NCBI RefSeq assembly: GCF_037969875.1
Contig: NZ_CP150218.1
Coordinates: forward strand, 1,550,001 to 1,614,000
Direction of reading: 5' to 3'
Origin: Paenibacillus sp. FSL R7-0337
GTDB taxonomy: Bacteria; Bacillota; Bacilli; Paenibacillales; Paenibacillaceae
Length of the DNA stretch: 64,000 nucleotides
Shown: piece after piece, positions 52,418-61,338 of the stretch
Numbering within the stretch: the first letter of the stretch is position 1
How the letters are laid out: each line of letters begins with the position of its first letter
Program-made: the position numbers and the translations under genes
Notes under the pieces: model-generated
The model's input: the letters and a program-made list of their open reading frames with translations, nothing else
Databases searched by the model: none
What the model was told of the DNA's origin: nothing

Positions 52418-54112
52418 CTAGATCAATTTCGAGAGTACCGTTCCCGCCAGCAGCTCACCGAGCGTCTTATCGAGCGGCAGCGGCTTGTTGCCCAGACAGG
52501 TGCGGAGCGCGGTCAGCAGCACACGAACATCATATTTACTCGGATGGACGGGAATCACTTCTTTTTCCAGCTTCAAAAGCTCATATACAGCCATCATCGC
52601 GGAGCGGACCGAATACTCCACCGTGAACACACAGTCATCCGGGACTTCGGCAAACTGGCCGAGGAAGGCCAGATTCACACTCCCCTGCGGCACGACCTGC
52701 GGACGGTCGCCAAGAACACGCGGCATGAACTGGGCAGTGATATAAGGCATCATACAAGGGATGACATTCGTGGTATGCTCCAGAATCTCGGGAATGCGGT
52801 CCGCAAGCCCCATATGGTAGCACAGTTCCTCCAGCAGCTCACGTCCGGTGCAGTCGCTCATTTTTTTCTTAATATAGTCGCCCTCGGCATCCGGGAACAG
52901 GCCATACGCCCACAGCACCTTCACATTGTCCGGCTGGTTGATGAAATGCGGCTGCTTGGGTGCGGTCCAGGACATCATCCAGCTGGAGTCTTTGATCGTC
53001 ACCACCCCACCCATGCCGGGAGCATCTCCCGTCAGTTCCAGCAGATAAGGGAATACAATCTCATCATCGGTAAAAGTCATCGTGAATGACAGCCATTTGG
53101 ACTTGTCGATATCCCCGCAGAACACCTCGGGACGGCCGAAATCCGGGGACTTAGCAGCAAGCTTGCCCCAGAGGCTCCAGCAGCCGCGTTCTGTAACGGA
53201 GCGGTTCAGCACCGCCGGATGGTCCAGATCGCCAACGGTAGAATTCTCTGTCATTGAGCCGTTCGTGACCATGACCAGATCCCCGCGTGTCACCGGAATC
53301 GTCTTCGGCGAACCGTTCACCAGCACCTGAATCGCGGTTACAACCTTCTCATCCCCCTTGATATCAAGCTCCAGATCCGTGACCTGGTGCCCTTTGTCAA
53401 ACTGAACGCCCTCACGCTCCAGCCACTTCATCAGCGGCAGGATCAGCGAGTCGAACTGGTTGTATTCGGTGTGCAGAATCCCCTTCAGCTGGTTCATCCC
53501 GGAGATCAGGTGCATGAACCGTTCCATATAACGCTTGACCTCAACCACACTATGCCAGTTCTCGAAGGCGAACATGGAGCGCCAGAAATACCAGAAATTC
53601 GTCTCCAGGAAGCTCGGATCAAAAAACTGCTCAATCGTCACCGCGCCCAGTCTCTCTTCGGTAGCCAGCGTCAGCTTGCCTAACTGCAGCGCATGTGCGG
53701 TTGAAAGTCCAAGCGAGGAGAAGTCGGCGGGGGTGCCTTGCTTTTCAACCAGACGGCAATGCGATTCAATCGGTTCTGCCAGGTTCAGCTCCCGGAATGC
53801 ATCCAGCACCGTCCGGTCCGGATTGCTCAAGGAAGGGATGAAGCCGAACAGCTCCATGAAGCATTCGAAGTGCTCTTCAATCTCGCGTCCGCCCCGGGCG
53901 CTGTAGCCGTCCTTGGCATTGCCCGCCCCGTCCATGGAACCGCCGTATATAGATGATTGCTCCAGAATATGAATATTCCGGCCGGGCATCTGCCCGTCAC
54001 GGATCAGGAATGCCGCCGCCGACAGGGAGCCGATTCCTCCTCCGACGAGATAAGCCTTGCGTGAAGCGATGCCTTCCTGTACCTGCGGATGAATTCTTTG
54101 ATATGTACCCAT
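52418..54112 (-). CDS. Oleate hydratase (FAD-dependent, MCRA family)
   Basis: A 564-residue enzyme that adds water to the cis-9 double bond of unsaturated fatty acids to form 10-hydroxy acids. The FAD site is LVGGGIGSLSAAAFLIRDG. IYGGSMDGAGNAKDGYSARGG, the FWRSMFAFENWHS segment and PYITAQFMPR match oleate hydratases from Gram-positives. Length is typical. The known role is detoxifying host or environmental unsaturated fatty acids. The next gene upstream encodes a TetR regulator on the same strand. Confidence 0.93.
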   Translation of the reverse strand: MGTYQRIHPQVQEGIASRKAYLVGGGIGSLSAAAFLIRDGQMPGRNIHILEQSSIYGGSMDGAGNAKDGYSARGGREIEEHFECFMELFGFIPSLSNPDRTVLDAFRELNLAEPIESHCRLVEKQGTPADFSSLGLSTAHALQLGKLTLATEERLGAVTIEQFFDPSFLETNFWYFWRSMFAFENWHSVVEVKRYMERFMHLISGMNQLKGILHTEYNQFDSLILPLMKWLEREGVQFDKGHQVTDLELDIKGDEKVVTAIQVLVNGSPKTIPVTRGDLVMVTNGSMTENSTVGDLDHPAVLNRSVTERGCWSLWGKLAAKSPDFGRPEVFCGDIDKSKWLSFTMTFTDDEIVFPYLLELTGDAPGMGGVVTIKDSSWMMSWTAPKQPHFINQPDNVKVLWAYGLFPDAEGDYIKKKMSDCTGRELLEELCYHMGLADRIPEILEHTTNVIPCMMPYITAQFMPRVLGDRPQVVPQGSVNLAFLGQFAEVPDDCVFTVEYSVRSAMMAVYELLKLEKEVIPVHPSKYDVRVLLTALRTCLGNKPLPLDKTLGELLAGTVLSKLI

Positions 54113-54245
54113 GTGTCCTCTTCCTTCCTTGATCAGGGGATAAGTGCCTGCTAACTGCCTTCACTATACCCGCCGTGAATCAGGGATTCTATGGACAGCC
54201 GGACGCTACTGTCTAGGGATTACACATCCGCCGGACATTGTGTCA

Positions 54246-54851
54246 TTACTTCGCCGGGTGCACCGCAGACTGATAATGCTCAAGCCCCCGGGCAATGCAT
54301 CCGTCCATAATCCGCGATACCTTGTCCACCACTCCGGCCGGATCTGTATTCGCTCCTGCTCTGAGCCAGTGGATCACCTGTTCAAGGATGGCCAGCGTGT
54401 AGAAATCGGCTATATCGAGTCTGGCCTGTACTCTTACAGGTTCTGGGATCTGCTCCTGTCCAGGCCACGCCTGCCTGTCCAGCTCCTCCACTACGCTGAT
54501 CATGACGCGGTAAATCACTCCGTACAGGAATTGCTCCAGATGCTCGCGTCCCAGCGAATGGAAGGTATTCAGACAGATGGTTTTGTTATTTACGGTATAG
54601 CGCAGGACGCTTAAGAACCCTTGCTTCCAGCCCGCCCAGCAGCAGTATTGATCCAGTCCTTCAATTACTTCTGACTTGTAGATCCAGCCGAGCAGCTCAT
54701 AGATATCCTGAAAATGATTATAGAACGTATGGCGGGTCACCCCGCAATCCGCTGTGAGCTGCTGGATCGTTATTTTATTCAGCGGCCTTGTGAGCATAAG
54801 CTTCTTCAGGGACCGGGCTAACGCGTTCTTCGTTAAAAGTGAATTGGACAT
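54246..54851 (-). CDS. TetR/AcrR-family transcriptional regulator
   Basis: A 201-residue regulator. The N-terminal HTH is ALARSLKKLMLTRPLNKITIQQLTADCGVTRHTFYNHFQDIYEL (residues about 8-51). The all-helical C-terminal ligand domain resembles the DhaS/TetR_C group. AGGAGGA precedes the ATG. It sits 130 bp upstream of oleate hydratase on the same strand, so control of that gene in response to fatty acids is a reasonable inference. Confidence 0.88.
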   Translation of the reverse strand: MSNSLLTKNALARSLKKLMLTRPLNKITIQQLTADCGVTRHTFYNHFQDIYELLGWIYKSEVIEGLDQYCCWAGWKQGFLSVLRYTVNNKTICLNTFHSLGREHLEQFLYGVIYRVMISVVEELDRQAWPGQEQIPEPVRVQARLDIADFYTLAILEQVIHWLRAGANTDPAGVVDKVSRIMDGCIARGLEHYQSAVHPAK

Positions 54852-54936
54852 TTCTTCCTCCTAAACATTCGGATTTGATATTCCAATTATAACCATTTAT
54901 GAGTTTGTTTTCACCCCGTCTGCTTCGCAGCCCTTA

Positions 54937-55677
54937 TTACTCGCGCTCGCCAAGCCGGACCGCATAGGTCTTATATCCTTCTTCACTAATCTCCAGACAA
55001 TTCAATTGCTCCCCGTACACACAGCCGCCGTCGATGCCTATTTTGTCACCCAGCGGACTGAACCAGACTCCTGCCCCGTCCTGCAGATCTACCGTAGAGG
55101 TATGACCGAATACGACCGTCTTCTCCGTAGAAGTAACAGGATGATTGTAGAAAGGCTCCCGAATCCAGATAAAATCATACTCCCGCTGGGTCCGCCAGTC
55201 GGCAAGGGAAGGATCAATGCCCGCATGAAGGAACAGATGGGTCTGCGTCTCATAGTAATAGGGCAGCGAACCCAAGAAATCCAGGTGCTCCTTATACTCC
55301 GTACGCATGAACCGCTTCATCTCTGTATAGTCCCTCCAGCCTGAATCCGGGTGCAGCAGGACCGAATCCCGGCCTCCGCAATAGCTTAGCAGGGTGTGGA
55401 ATCCCCCATTCGTAATCCAGTGGGTATCCCGCTTATCATCCTCTCCCGCCAACGCATCGCAGGCCATCTGATCATGGTTGCCCCGCAGCAAAATAACCCC
55501 CTCTGCCTCGGCAAGCCGCTTCACCTGTTCCACGACCGCCCTACTGTCAGGTCCTCTGTCCACATAATCGCCCAGCAGGATCAATTGATCCCTGGAGGGG
55601 TTATACTCCGCCCGGCGGAGCAGCAGGTTGAATTCCTCTATACAGCCGTGGATGTCACTGATTACTAATGTTCTGAT
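54937..55677 (-). CDS. Metallophosphoesterase (PrpE/Ser-Thr phosphatase-like) with apparent ATC start
   Basis: A 246-residue calcineurin-like phosphoesterase. The metal-binding motifs are SDIHG near the N-terminus, GDYVDRG, GNHD, and later His in LFLHAG and FGHTS. To include the first motif, which such enzymes need, translation must start upstream of the first TTG at 55584. The only well placed codon is ATC at 55675-55677, eight bases after GGAGG, giving (M)RTLVISDIHG. An in-frame TAG precedes and no ATG, GTG or TTG lies between. Substrate unknown; related enzymes cleave phosphoproteins or Ap4A. Confidence 0.85.
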   Translation of the reverse strand: MRTLVISDIHGCIEEFNLLLRRAEYNPSRDQLILLGDYVDRGPDSRAVVEQVKRLAEAEGVILLRGNHDQMACDALAGEDDKRDTHWITNGGFHTLLSYCGGRDSVLLHPDSGWRDYTEMKRFMRTEYKEHLDFLGSLPYYYETQTHLFLHAGIDPSLADWRTQREYDFIWIREPFYNHPVTSTEKTVVFGHTSTVDLQDGAGVWFSPLGDKIGIDGGCVYGEQLNCLEISEEGYKTYAVRLGERE

Positions 55678-55875
55678 GCCGCTCTCCTCCTTTTTCAGTT
55701 GAAACTATTATACTATATAGAGCATCAGGCGCACTCCAGAGCTGAACTTGCAGCATGGTCGGCGCTGCGGTGAACATTTGGCCCACGCGCCTCACACTGA
55801 CCGATTGTATTCGGTTTTTGACATACATTGGTTTTAACACTCCTGCTCCACAACAAACTGAATTAATAATTTTCT

Positions 55876-55928
55876 AAAAAAACAAAAAGAGGTTCACCCG
55901 CCAAGCGTTCAGCTTAGCAGGGAAACCT
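55876..55928 (-). terminator. Intrinsic terminator after the ECF-DUF1835 gene
   Basis: Minus strand AGGTTTCCCTGC ... GCGGGTGAACCT around an inner AAGC-GCTT hairpin, followed by CTTTTTGTTTTTTT. Confidence 0.88.
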
Positions 55929-55933
55929 CCTGA

Positions 55934-57550
55934 TTACATTCTATTCCGTCCGTGCGGATGACGGGTGCTTACAGGCTGTCCCGCAGCGCGGTCCCAGCGC
56001 CAAGAGACGTCATGACCCTTCAGATGCAGGCCGCCGAACCATTCATCGATACTTTGCAGCTGTAAGCGGTCGGCTGCTCCGGCCAACAGTTGCTCCCCCC
56101 ATCCAGTCAGCGTAACGCTGCGGTGCAGGAATTCCGGTACTTCCCTGTAATCTGTTAGCTCTGACGCACCCTCGATTTCAAGCAGCGGCTTTCCGGCTGT
56201 AAGTGTGCGCAGGATCTTCCAGTATTCCGTATCGCCCATGCCAAGCCGGTGGAGCTGATCCGTAACCTGACGGAACAGCTTAAGCGGCGTATCCATACCG
56301 CTAGCTACAGCTTGGAGAGTGGTCTGTTCGACAATGCCGAGTCCATTCTCTACGGAAGGCAGGCGGGAGAGATGGGCCATGAAGGCATCATAGGCAAAAA
56401 CAAGCGTGCCGCCCGCCAGCTCCTCCCGCTTCGCTGCAAGCAGATCAGCCAGCTCGCTTGGATCGGCAGCCGCGTATGCCTCCCACAGCAGGCTCCCCAG
56501 TTGCAGCTCCTTGCGGCCAATTTTCCGCCAGGTTCCCGGCAGGGTGCTAAGCTGGGCTTCCGTCAGCTGTCCCAGACCATGGAACAGCTCAATCCCGGGG
56601 AATTCTCCGATGCAGAGCAGGCTCAGCTTCGTATTGCCCAGATTTTGCCCATTGAACCAGTGTAATAGGTAGGCCAACATACTCTGGTCGAAGAGATCAT
56701 GCTCAAACCACAGCACCACCTCATCATACTGGCGGAATCCGCTAATTCTGCGCTCCTGCTCCGCACAGCCCGCCAGATATTCAGCCGCCGGAATACCCAT
56801 CGTGCCCTGTAGTACCTCAGCCCGCAGCAGCCGATTCTGCTCTGCCGCCGGATCGGTGAAGATCGGCCCTGCCGAATAGATCTCTCTCCACACCAGCACC
56901 TCTCCCTGGACAATTCCCCGTTTCAGCTTATCTCCCACCGTGTCACCATTCACAATATGCAGCATACGTGCTCCCCCTTCATGTAACAGATGAAATGCAG
57001 CAGCCAGATCGGCAACAGGTAAAGCGCCCTTCAGCTTGCGTCTGCCGTCATACAGCCTTTTCTTCAGCGTAGCGACGGGAAGACCCAGATACACGGAAAT
57101 CTCCTGAAGCGAGTACCCGTAGAAGTAGAACAATTGCAGCGGTACCCGCAGCTTGGCGGACAATTCCGACACTGAATTGTGCAGCACCTGTGTCCATTCC
57201 CGGTATTCAACAATCTCCGCTGCACCGGGGGATGACCCGGGCACTTGCTCCGCTGCCTCCAGAGGCAGGGTTGTCTCTGTCTTACGCCGCAGCAGCCGGT
57301 GGCATTGCCTGACCACGATCGTTTTGAACCATCCCGGGAACGCGGCCGGCTCCTGAAGGCTGCCAAGATTCATATACGCCTCCAGCAAGGCTTCCTGCAC
57401 CGCGTCTTCCGCGAGCTGTACATCGCTGAGCATATCGTAGGCCACTACGTAAGCCATCCCCCGCACATGCCCGCTAAGCTCCCGGAAGGCTTCGGCATCG
57501 CCCTGCTGCACTCGTTCAATCCACTGTTGCATCTGTCTACCGAACCTCAT
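55934..57550 (-). CDS. ECF sigma factor fused to a DUF1835-like domain
   Basis: A 538-residue protein in two parts. Residues 1-185 are an ECF sigma-70: region 2 with AEDAVQEALLEAYMNLG and FPGWFKTIVVRQCHRLLRR, region 4 with LQLFYFYGYSLQEISVYLGLPVATLKKRLYDGRRKLKG. After a short linker, residues 194 onward begin LHIVNGDTVGDKLKRGIVQGEVLVWREIYSAGP, which matches the DUF1835 family, usually a free-standing protein. A DUF3658-like C-terminal region probably follows. No anti-sigma factor gene is adjacent, so the fused domain may sense a signal. Function unknown. Confidence 0.85.
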   Translation of the reverse strand: MRFGRQMQQWIERVQQGDAEAFRELSGHVRGMAYVVAYDMLSDVQLAEDAVQEALLEAYMNLGSLQEPAAFPGWFKTIVVRQCHRLLRRKTETTLPLEAAEQVPGSSPGAAEIVEYREWTQVLHNSVSELSAKLRVPLQLFYFYGYSLQEISVYLGLPVATLKKRLYDGRRKLKGALPVADLAAAFHLLHEGGARMLHIVNGDTVGDKLKRGIVQGEVLVWREIYSAGPIFTDPAAEQNRLLRAEVLQGTMGIPAAEYLAGCAEQERRISGFRQYDEVVLWFEHDLFDQSMLAYLLHWFNGQNLGNTKLSLLCIGEFPGIELFHGLGQLTEAQLSTLPGTWRKIGRKELQLGSLLWEAYAAADPSELADLLAAKREELAGGTLVFAYDAFMAHLSRLPSVENGLGIVEQTTLQAVASGMDTPLKLFRQVTDQLHRLGMGDTEYWKILRTLTAGKPLLEIEGASELTDYREVPEFLHRSVTLTGWGEQLLAGAADRLQLQSIDEWFGGLHLKGHDVSWRWDRAAGQPVSTRHPHGRNRM

Positions 57551-57855
57551 TTCTGTAAGTCTTGATCACGTTACACTACTAAGTGCCATTAAGGGGGAGA
57601 AAGGTTACAAATAAGGCTCCAGAAAGGAACAAATCCACCTATTTCATAGCCTGAATTAATTGACCAATGTTAGGTTTAAATTTTGAAAAATTAAATTTCC
57701 AAAGATTATATTTATTTTAATTAATTTTTAATAATATATGTTACTATTATTTCATTTAACCCATCATGAAGGCCAAAACTGTTGCACCGGAGGATGTCTA
57801 GCAATACCCCCTGGCCTATGTTAGCGAAGATAATACACTTTCAGGAGGCGTCACA
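57551..57855. other. AT-rich divergent region
   Basis: About 305 bp between the divergent ECF and SLH genes. The middle (57650-57760) is strongly AT-rich with runs such as TTTATTTTAATTAATTTTTAATAATATATG. I see no clear promoter or gene. The distance suggests a long leader for the surface-protein mRNA. Confidence 0.5.
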
Positions 57856-60195
57856 TTGAACCATAGACCCGGCAAGCTTCTTCTTTCCACGCTAATGATA
57901 GCAACCACACTATTTACTCCCCTGGAGACAGCTCTAGGTGCTTCGGCACCTTCTTTAACAGGCATCACAGGCCACTGGGCACAAGGCGAGGTTACAGATT
58001 GGGTTGAAAAAGGCTTCATTCAGGGATATGCCGACGGCAGCTTCAAACCGGACAATAGTCTGAAAAGATCAGAATTCATGGCGCTCATCAACCGCGCCTT
58101 CGGATTCACCGAGACGGCACCTGTGGCCTATAAGGATCTCTCTGCAAGCAACTGGGCCTACACCGAGGTTGCCAAAGCGGTGAAAGCCGGATATATCAGC
58201 GGATATTCAGATGGTACCATCGGTACCGGCAAGACGATCAGCAGACAGGAAGCCGCAGTGATCATCAACCGGTTGTTGAAGCTGGATGCCGCTAAGACCG
58301 GTGCTCTTTTCAGCGATTCCAAGGATATTGCCGCCTGGGCACTGGATTCTGTCAATGCCGTGGCTGCGTCAGGAGTCATGAAGGGTTACTCGGAAGATAA
58401 CAGCTTCAGACCCGGCAGGGATATTACCCGTGCGGAAGCCGTAGTGTCCTTAACACGCACCAAAGTTATTGAGGAGGCTCCAGCCAGTACTCCTGGAAAT
58501 GGTGGAGACACACCTTCAGCAACCACCTCACCGGCAGCTAGTCCAACAGCCACACCAACTGCTACACCTACGCCGGTTCGGAGCACCTATGTCCCTTCCG
58601 ATCCAACGGCTGCGCCTACAGCTACACCAGTAGCGACACCTACACCTACAGTAATACCTACACCAGTTCCTACACCAGTTCCTACACCAGTTCCTACACC
58701 AATTCCTACACCAGCTCCTACGCCAGTTCCTACACCAGTTCCTACACCAGTTCCTACGCCAGAACCCACACCAATTCCTACACCAGTTCCTACACCAGTT
58801 CCTACACCAGTTCCTACACCAGTTCCTACACCAGTTCCTACACCAGTTCCTACACCAGTTCCTACTCCTAATCCAGGCGATACGTCAGCCCCTTTACTTA
58901 CCAGTGTGACCCTTGGAGCGGTTACTGTAGGAGATAATGTATACGGAACAAGCAACGAAGCGGGTTACTTGTATCTGGTCCCCTCCACAGTGGCCGGAAC
59001 TGCAACCGGTCTGGATGATTCTGTTCATGCTGCTCTGGGTAAAAAGCTGGCGGTAACCGCCTCCGTCTATTCCCCGCTGAATACGCAAGGTCTGCCTGCC
59101 GGTCATTATGTTGTGTATGCTGTAGATGGCTCCGGCAATATCTCGGCCCCTTCCAGCACGATTGAGGTTGAAGCGATTGAGCTGACCATAGGGCTTCCCG
59201 CCTCCTTGACGGAGTCCAAAACCTATGACGGCACTGCCTCAGCAGCAGTAACCGCAAATTCGCTGACCGGTGTGCTGAGCGGTGACGATGTTAATGTGCA
59301 GGCCTCTGCTGCCTACAACAGCGCAGCGCTTGGGGTGAACAAGACTATAACCGTTACCTACACATTAAGCGGAGCGCAAGCAGCCAGCTATATTGCACCC
59401 GCTCCCTATATCGTGAATACGGGCAGCATCGCACTCCATCCGTTAACCATCGAAGCTACGAATTTGACCTTGGCGAAGTTCAAGGACGGAACAACAGCAG
59501 CAGCGGTGACTCCCGGACAGCTTCTAGGGGTAGTTCCCGGGGAAGATGTCACTGTGAGCGCCGTTGCCAACTATGATACATCTGCCATTGGGACGGGCAA
59601 GACCATAACTGTAGTCTATACGCTTAGCGGAGCAGATGCAGGCAATTATATTGCACCTGTGAGCTACATCGTTACCAATGGCGAGATTGACCGGGATCAG
59701 ATCACACGCTCCAGAGTCTATGACGGAACTACAACAGCGGCAGTGATTGTCGGTGCTGTAACCGATATTATTGAAGGGGATGATGTGACCGTGCATGCCG
59801 CCGGTACCTATGACACTCCTAACGTGGGAGTGAACAAAATCATCACCATCTCCTACACCTTAACAGGAGCAGATGCGGGTAACTATATTCCACCAGTTAG
59901 CTACACCATTAATACAGGTATTATCACTGCTTTACAGCTCAACATTACAACACCAGTGATTACAGAATCCAAGATCTATGATGGAAATACATCGGTCCAG
60001 TTCACCCCCGGCACCCTGATCGGAGTCATTCCTGGCGATGATGTCACAGTCAGTGCAACAGCAACATACAGCGATGCTGCTGTCGGCAGCGGCAAACTCA
60101 TCACTGTTGTCTACACCTTATCCGGCGAAGATGCCGGCAACTATTTGACACCCGGTAATTATATGATTTCAACAGGTGCGATTGTAGCGCCTTAA
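57856..60195 (+). CDS. S-layer-homology surface protein with Pro/Thr stalk and four YDG repeats
   Basis: A 779-residue exported protein. It has a signal peptide (about 1-30), three SLH domains ([23 protein letters not shown]..., to about residue 190) that bind secondary cell-wall polymer, and a Pro/Thr/Val stalk of PTPVPTP units (about 230-338). A linker domain follows, then four YDG-type repeats of about 80 residues, each opening with (T/S)K(T/V)YDGT-like and ending DAGNY(I/L)xPxxY. It starts at TTG 57856 behind AGGAGG. The LPXTG protein at 19949 is a different anchoring class. Ligand unknown. Confidence 0.9.
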   Translation: MNHRPGKLLLSTLMIATTLFTPLETALGASAPSLTGITGHWAQGEVTDWVEKGFIQGYADGSFKPDNSLKRSEFMALINRAFGFTETAPVAYKDLSASNWAYTEVAKAVKAGYISGYSDGTIGTGKTISRQEAAVIINRLLKLDAAKTGALFSDSKDIAAWALDSVNAVAASGVMKGYSEDNSFRPGRDITRAEAVVSLTRTKVIEEAPASTPGNGGDTPSATTSPAASPTATPTATPTPVRSTYVPSDPTAAPTATPVATPTPTVIPTPVPTPVPTPVPTPIPTPAPTPVPTPVPTPVPTPEPTPIPTPVPTPVPTPVPTPVPTPVPTPVPTPVPTPNPGDTSAPLLTSVTLGAVTVGDNVYGTSNEAGYLYLVPSTVAGTATGLDDSVHAALGKKLAVTASVYSPLNTQGLPAGHYVVYAVDGSGNISAPSSTIEVEAIELTIGLPASLTESKTYDGTASAAVTANSLTGVLSGDDVNVQASAAYNSAALGVNKTITVTYTLSGAQAASYIAPAPYIVNTGSIALHPLTIEATNLTLAKFKDGTTAAAVTPGQLLGVVPGEDVTVSAVANYDTSAIGTGKTITVVYTLSGADAGNYIAPVSYIVTNGEIDRDQITRSRVYDGTTTAAVIVGAVTDIIEGDDVTVHAAGTYDTPNVGVNKIITISYTLTGADAGNYIPPVSYTINTGIITALQLNITTPVITESKIYDGNTSVQFTPGTLIGVIPGDDVTVSATATYSDAAVGSGKLITVVYTLSGEDAGNYLTPGNYMISTGAIVAP
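58650..58870 (+). repeat. 12-bp coding repeat of the Pro/Thr stalk
   Basis: About 17 tandem units of CCTACACCAGTT (Pro-Thr-Pro-Val) with a few variants (CCTACGCCAGAA, CCTACACCAATT). Near-identical units suggest expansion and contraction by slippage, changing stalk length. Confidence 0.9.
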
Positions 60196-60224
60196 GCAGA
60201 GATCTGTGATCACATGGTATTAAT

Positions 60225-60270
60225 AAAAGCGTCCCGCGAGCCGTGAACCGGCTGGCTGGGGCGCTTTTGT
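60225..60270 (+). terminator. Intrinsic terminator after the SLH gene
   Basis: AAAAGCGTCCC and GGGGCGCTTTT with an inner AGCCGTGAACCGGCT hairpin. Confidence 0.85.
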
Positions 60271-60297
60271 TGTAGTGGGTTGGTTGCTTAGAGCAGG

Positions 60298-60837
60298 CTA
60301 CAAACCAGCAATAAATTGAGGTGGAATATGGTCCGCCAGCCAGATATTATGATTTCCGTGGTAGAACTTAATTCCTTCCTGTGCGGCCCGCCCGGCATCT
60401 ATGGTTAAGATTACAGGACTTGAATCCTTGCGACCTCCCACCAGCTTGGCTGTATCCGTATCCACCGAGAAATGAACATACTGCCTCTTCATTGGTTTCA
60501 GTCCTTCGTGCAGAATCGTCTCTACCCATTGCCTGGCTGTTCCATGGTACAGAATAGGGGGCGGCGTTTCAGCCTGCTTGATTATTTTTCGCGGGACCGA
60601 GTGACCATACAGCGCCCTTATTCTACCCTCCGCAAGCTCATGCCGCTGCTTATCCGATGCTGCGATCATTTTGTCCAGATCCTCTGCACCGACTGCTTCC
60701 CACTTCTTGTCCTGATGCAGCGAGTGAAGCAGCTGTTCAATATCCACCCACCCCTGTTCATCCAATTCCAGTTCATATTCCCACGGCGCGTGACGCAGGG
60801 CGTAGGAAACCTCTTTGCTGAGCTTCGCATAATCCAT
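60298..60837 (-). CDS. kptA: KptA/Tpt1-type RNA 2'-phosphotransferase
   Basis: A 179-residue member of the Tpt1/KptA family, which transfers an internal RNA 2'-phosphate to NAD+. Family landmarks: LSKEVSYALRHAPWEYEL at the N-terminus, ILYHGTARQWVETILHEGLKPMKRQYVHFS and GRKDSSPVILTIDA. The protein looks complete. GGAGG precedes the ATG. Bacteria have no yeast-like tRNA splicing, so the natural substrate is unclear; removal of damage-derived 2'-phosphates or ADP-ribosylation has been considered for homologs. Confidence 0.92.
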   Translation of the reverse strand: MDYAKLSKEVSYALRHAPWEYELELDEQGWVDIEQLLHSLHQDKKWEAVGAEDLDKMIAASDKQRHELAEGRIRALYGHSVPRKIIKQAETPPPILYHGTARQWVETILHEGLKPMKRQYVHFSVDTDTAKLVGGRKDSSPVILTIDAGRAAQEGIKFYHGNHNIWLADHIPPQFIAGL

Positions 60838-60930
60838 TGGCTTTAGTCCTCCATAGTTATTTTGTCTTGTAAGTTGTCAAAATCATCGATTGTTACGAGT
60901 TTAGCCTAATCCGGCGGATATATGAAATGC

Positions 60931-61060
60931 GCGGACTCAGATGCCGCTATGTGGCTGCATTTCGCTTGATTAGGAGCTGGATAGACAAGATAAGCTCCAC
61001 TGAGTCCGTTTCAGCTCTAAAAAGAGACATTTGGGCCGAATAAGGGAATCTGAGTCCGGG
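60931..61060. repeat. GGACTCAG inverted-repeat element
   Basis: GCGGACTCAGATGCCGCTAT at the left faces CTGAGTCCG at 61000-61008, and a second CTGAGTCCG follows at 61050-61058. An inner GGAGCT...AGCTCC pair is also present. This looks like a member of a dispersed palindromic repeat family; only one copy lies in the window. Confidence 0.6.
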
Positions 61061-61106
61061 TAGCACAATGATCGTGGTGGTACTTAGTCTCACTGTGAGC
61101 GCACGC

Positions 61107-61132
61107 AAAAAGCCGCCCCTCTAAGGGGCGGC
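61107..61132 (-). terminator. Intrinsic terminator of the spoIIA operon
   Basis: GCCGCCCC (61112-61119) and GGGGCGGC (61125-61132) around CTCTAA-like loop, followed by TTTTT on the minus strand. It lies about 210 bp past the sigF stop. Confidence 0.85.
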
Positions 61133-61338
61133 CCGCCTTGCACCCGTCACTGTACATCACATACTTAACTCTTGCTAAGCACTACAGTTAACCCGACTGC
61201 TGTATCGGACGTACTGAACTGTTGCCTCTACCTAATGTTTCAACATACCCGTTGCGACCGATGCCACTCTACGGTATACGCCACCCGCTGCTGCTTATCA
61301 ACGGGCGTATCAGCCGAGACGCGCTGTAACTTCCACCC

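Larger units (their letters stand above)
60838..61338. other. Intergenic region with repeat and sigF terminator
   Basis: 500 bp without a convincing gene. It holds an inverted-repeat element (60931-61060) and the sigF terminator (61107-61132). Beyond that I see nothing. This is the junction between the accessory region and the conserved sigF operon. Confidence 0.7.

Noticed and set aside
58587-58955. Gly/Val-rich open frame opposite the Pro/Thr stalk
   Set aside because: Antisense translation of the 12-bp repeat.
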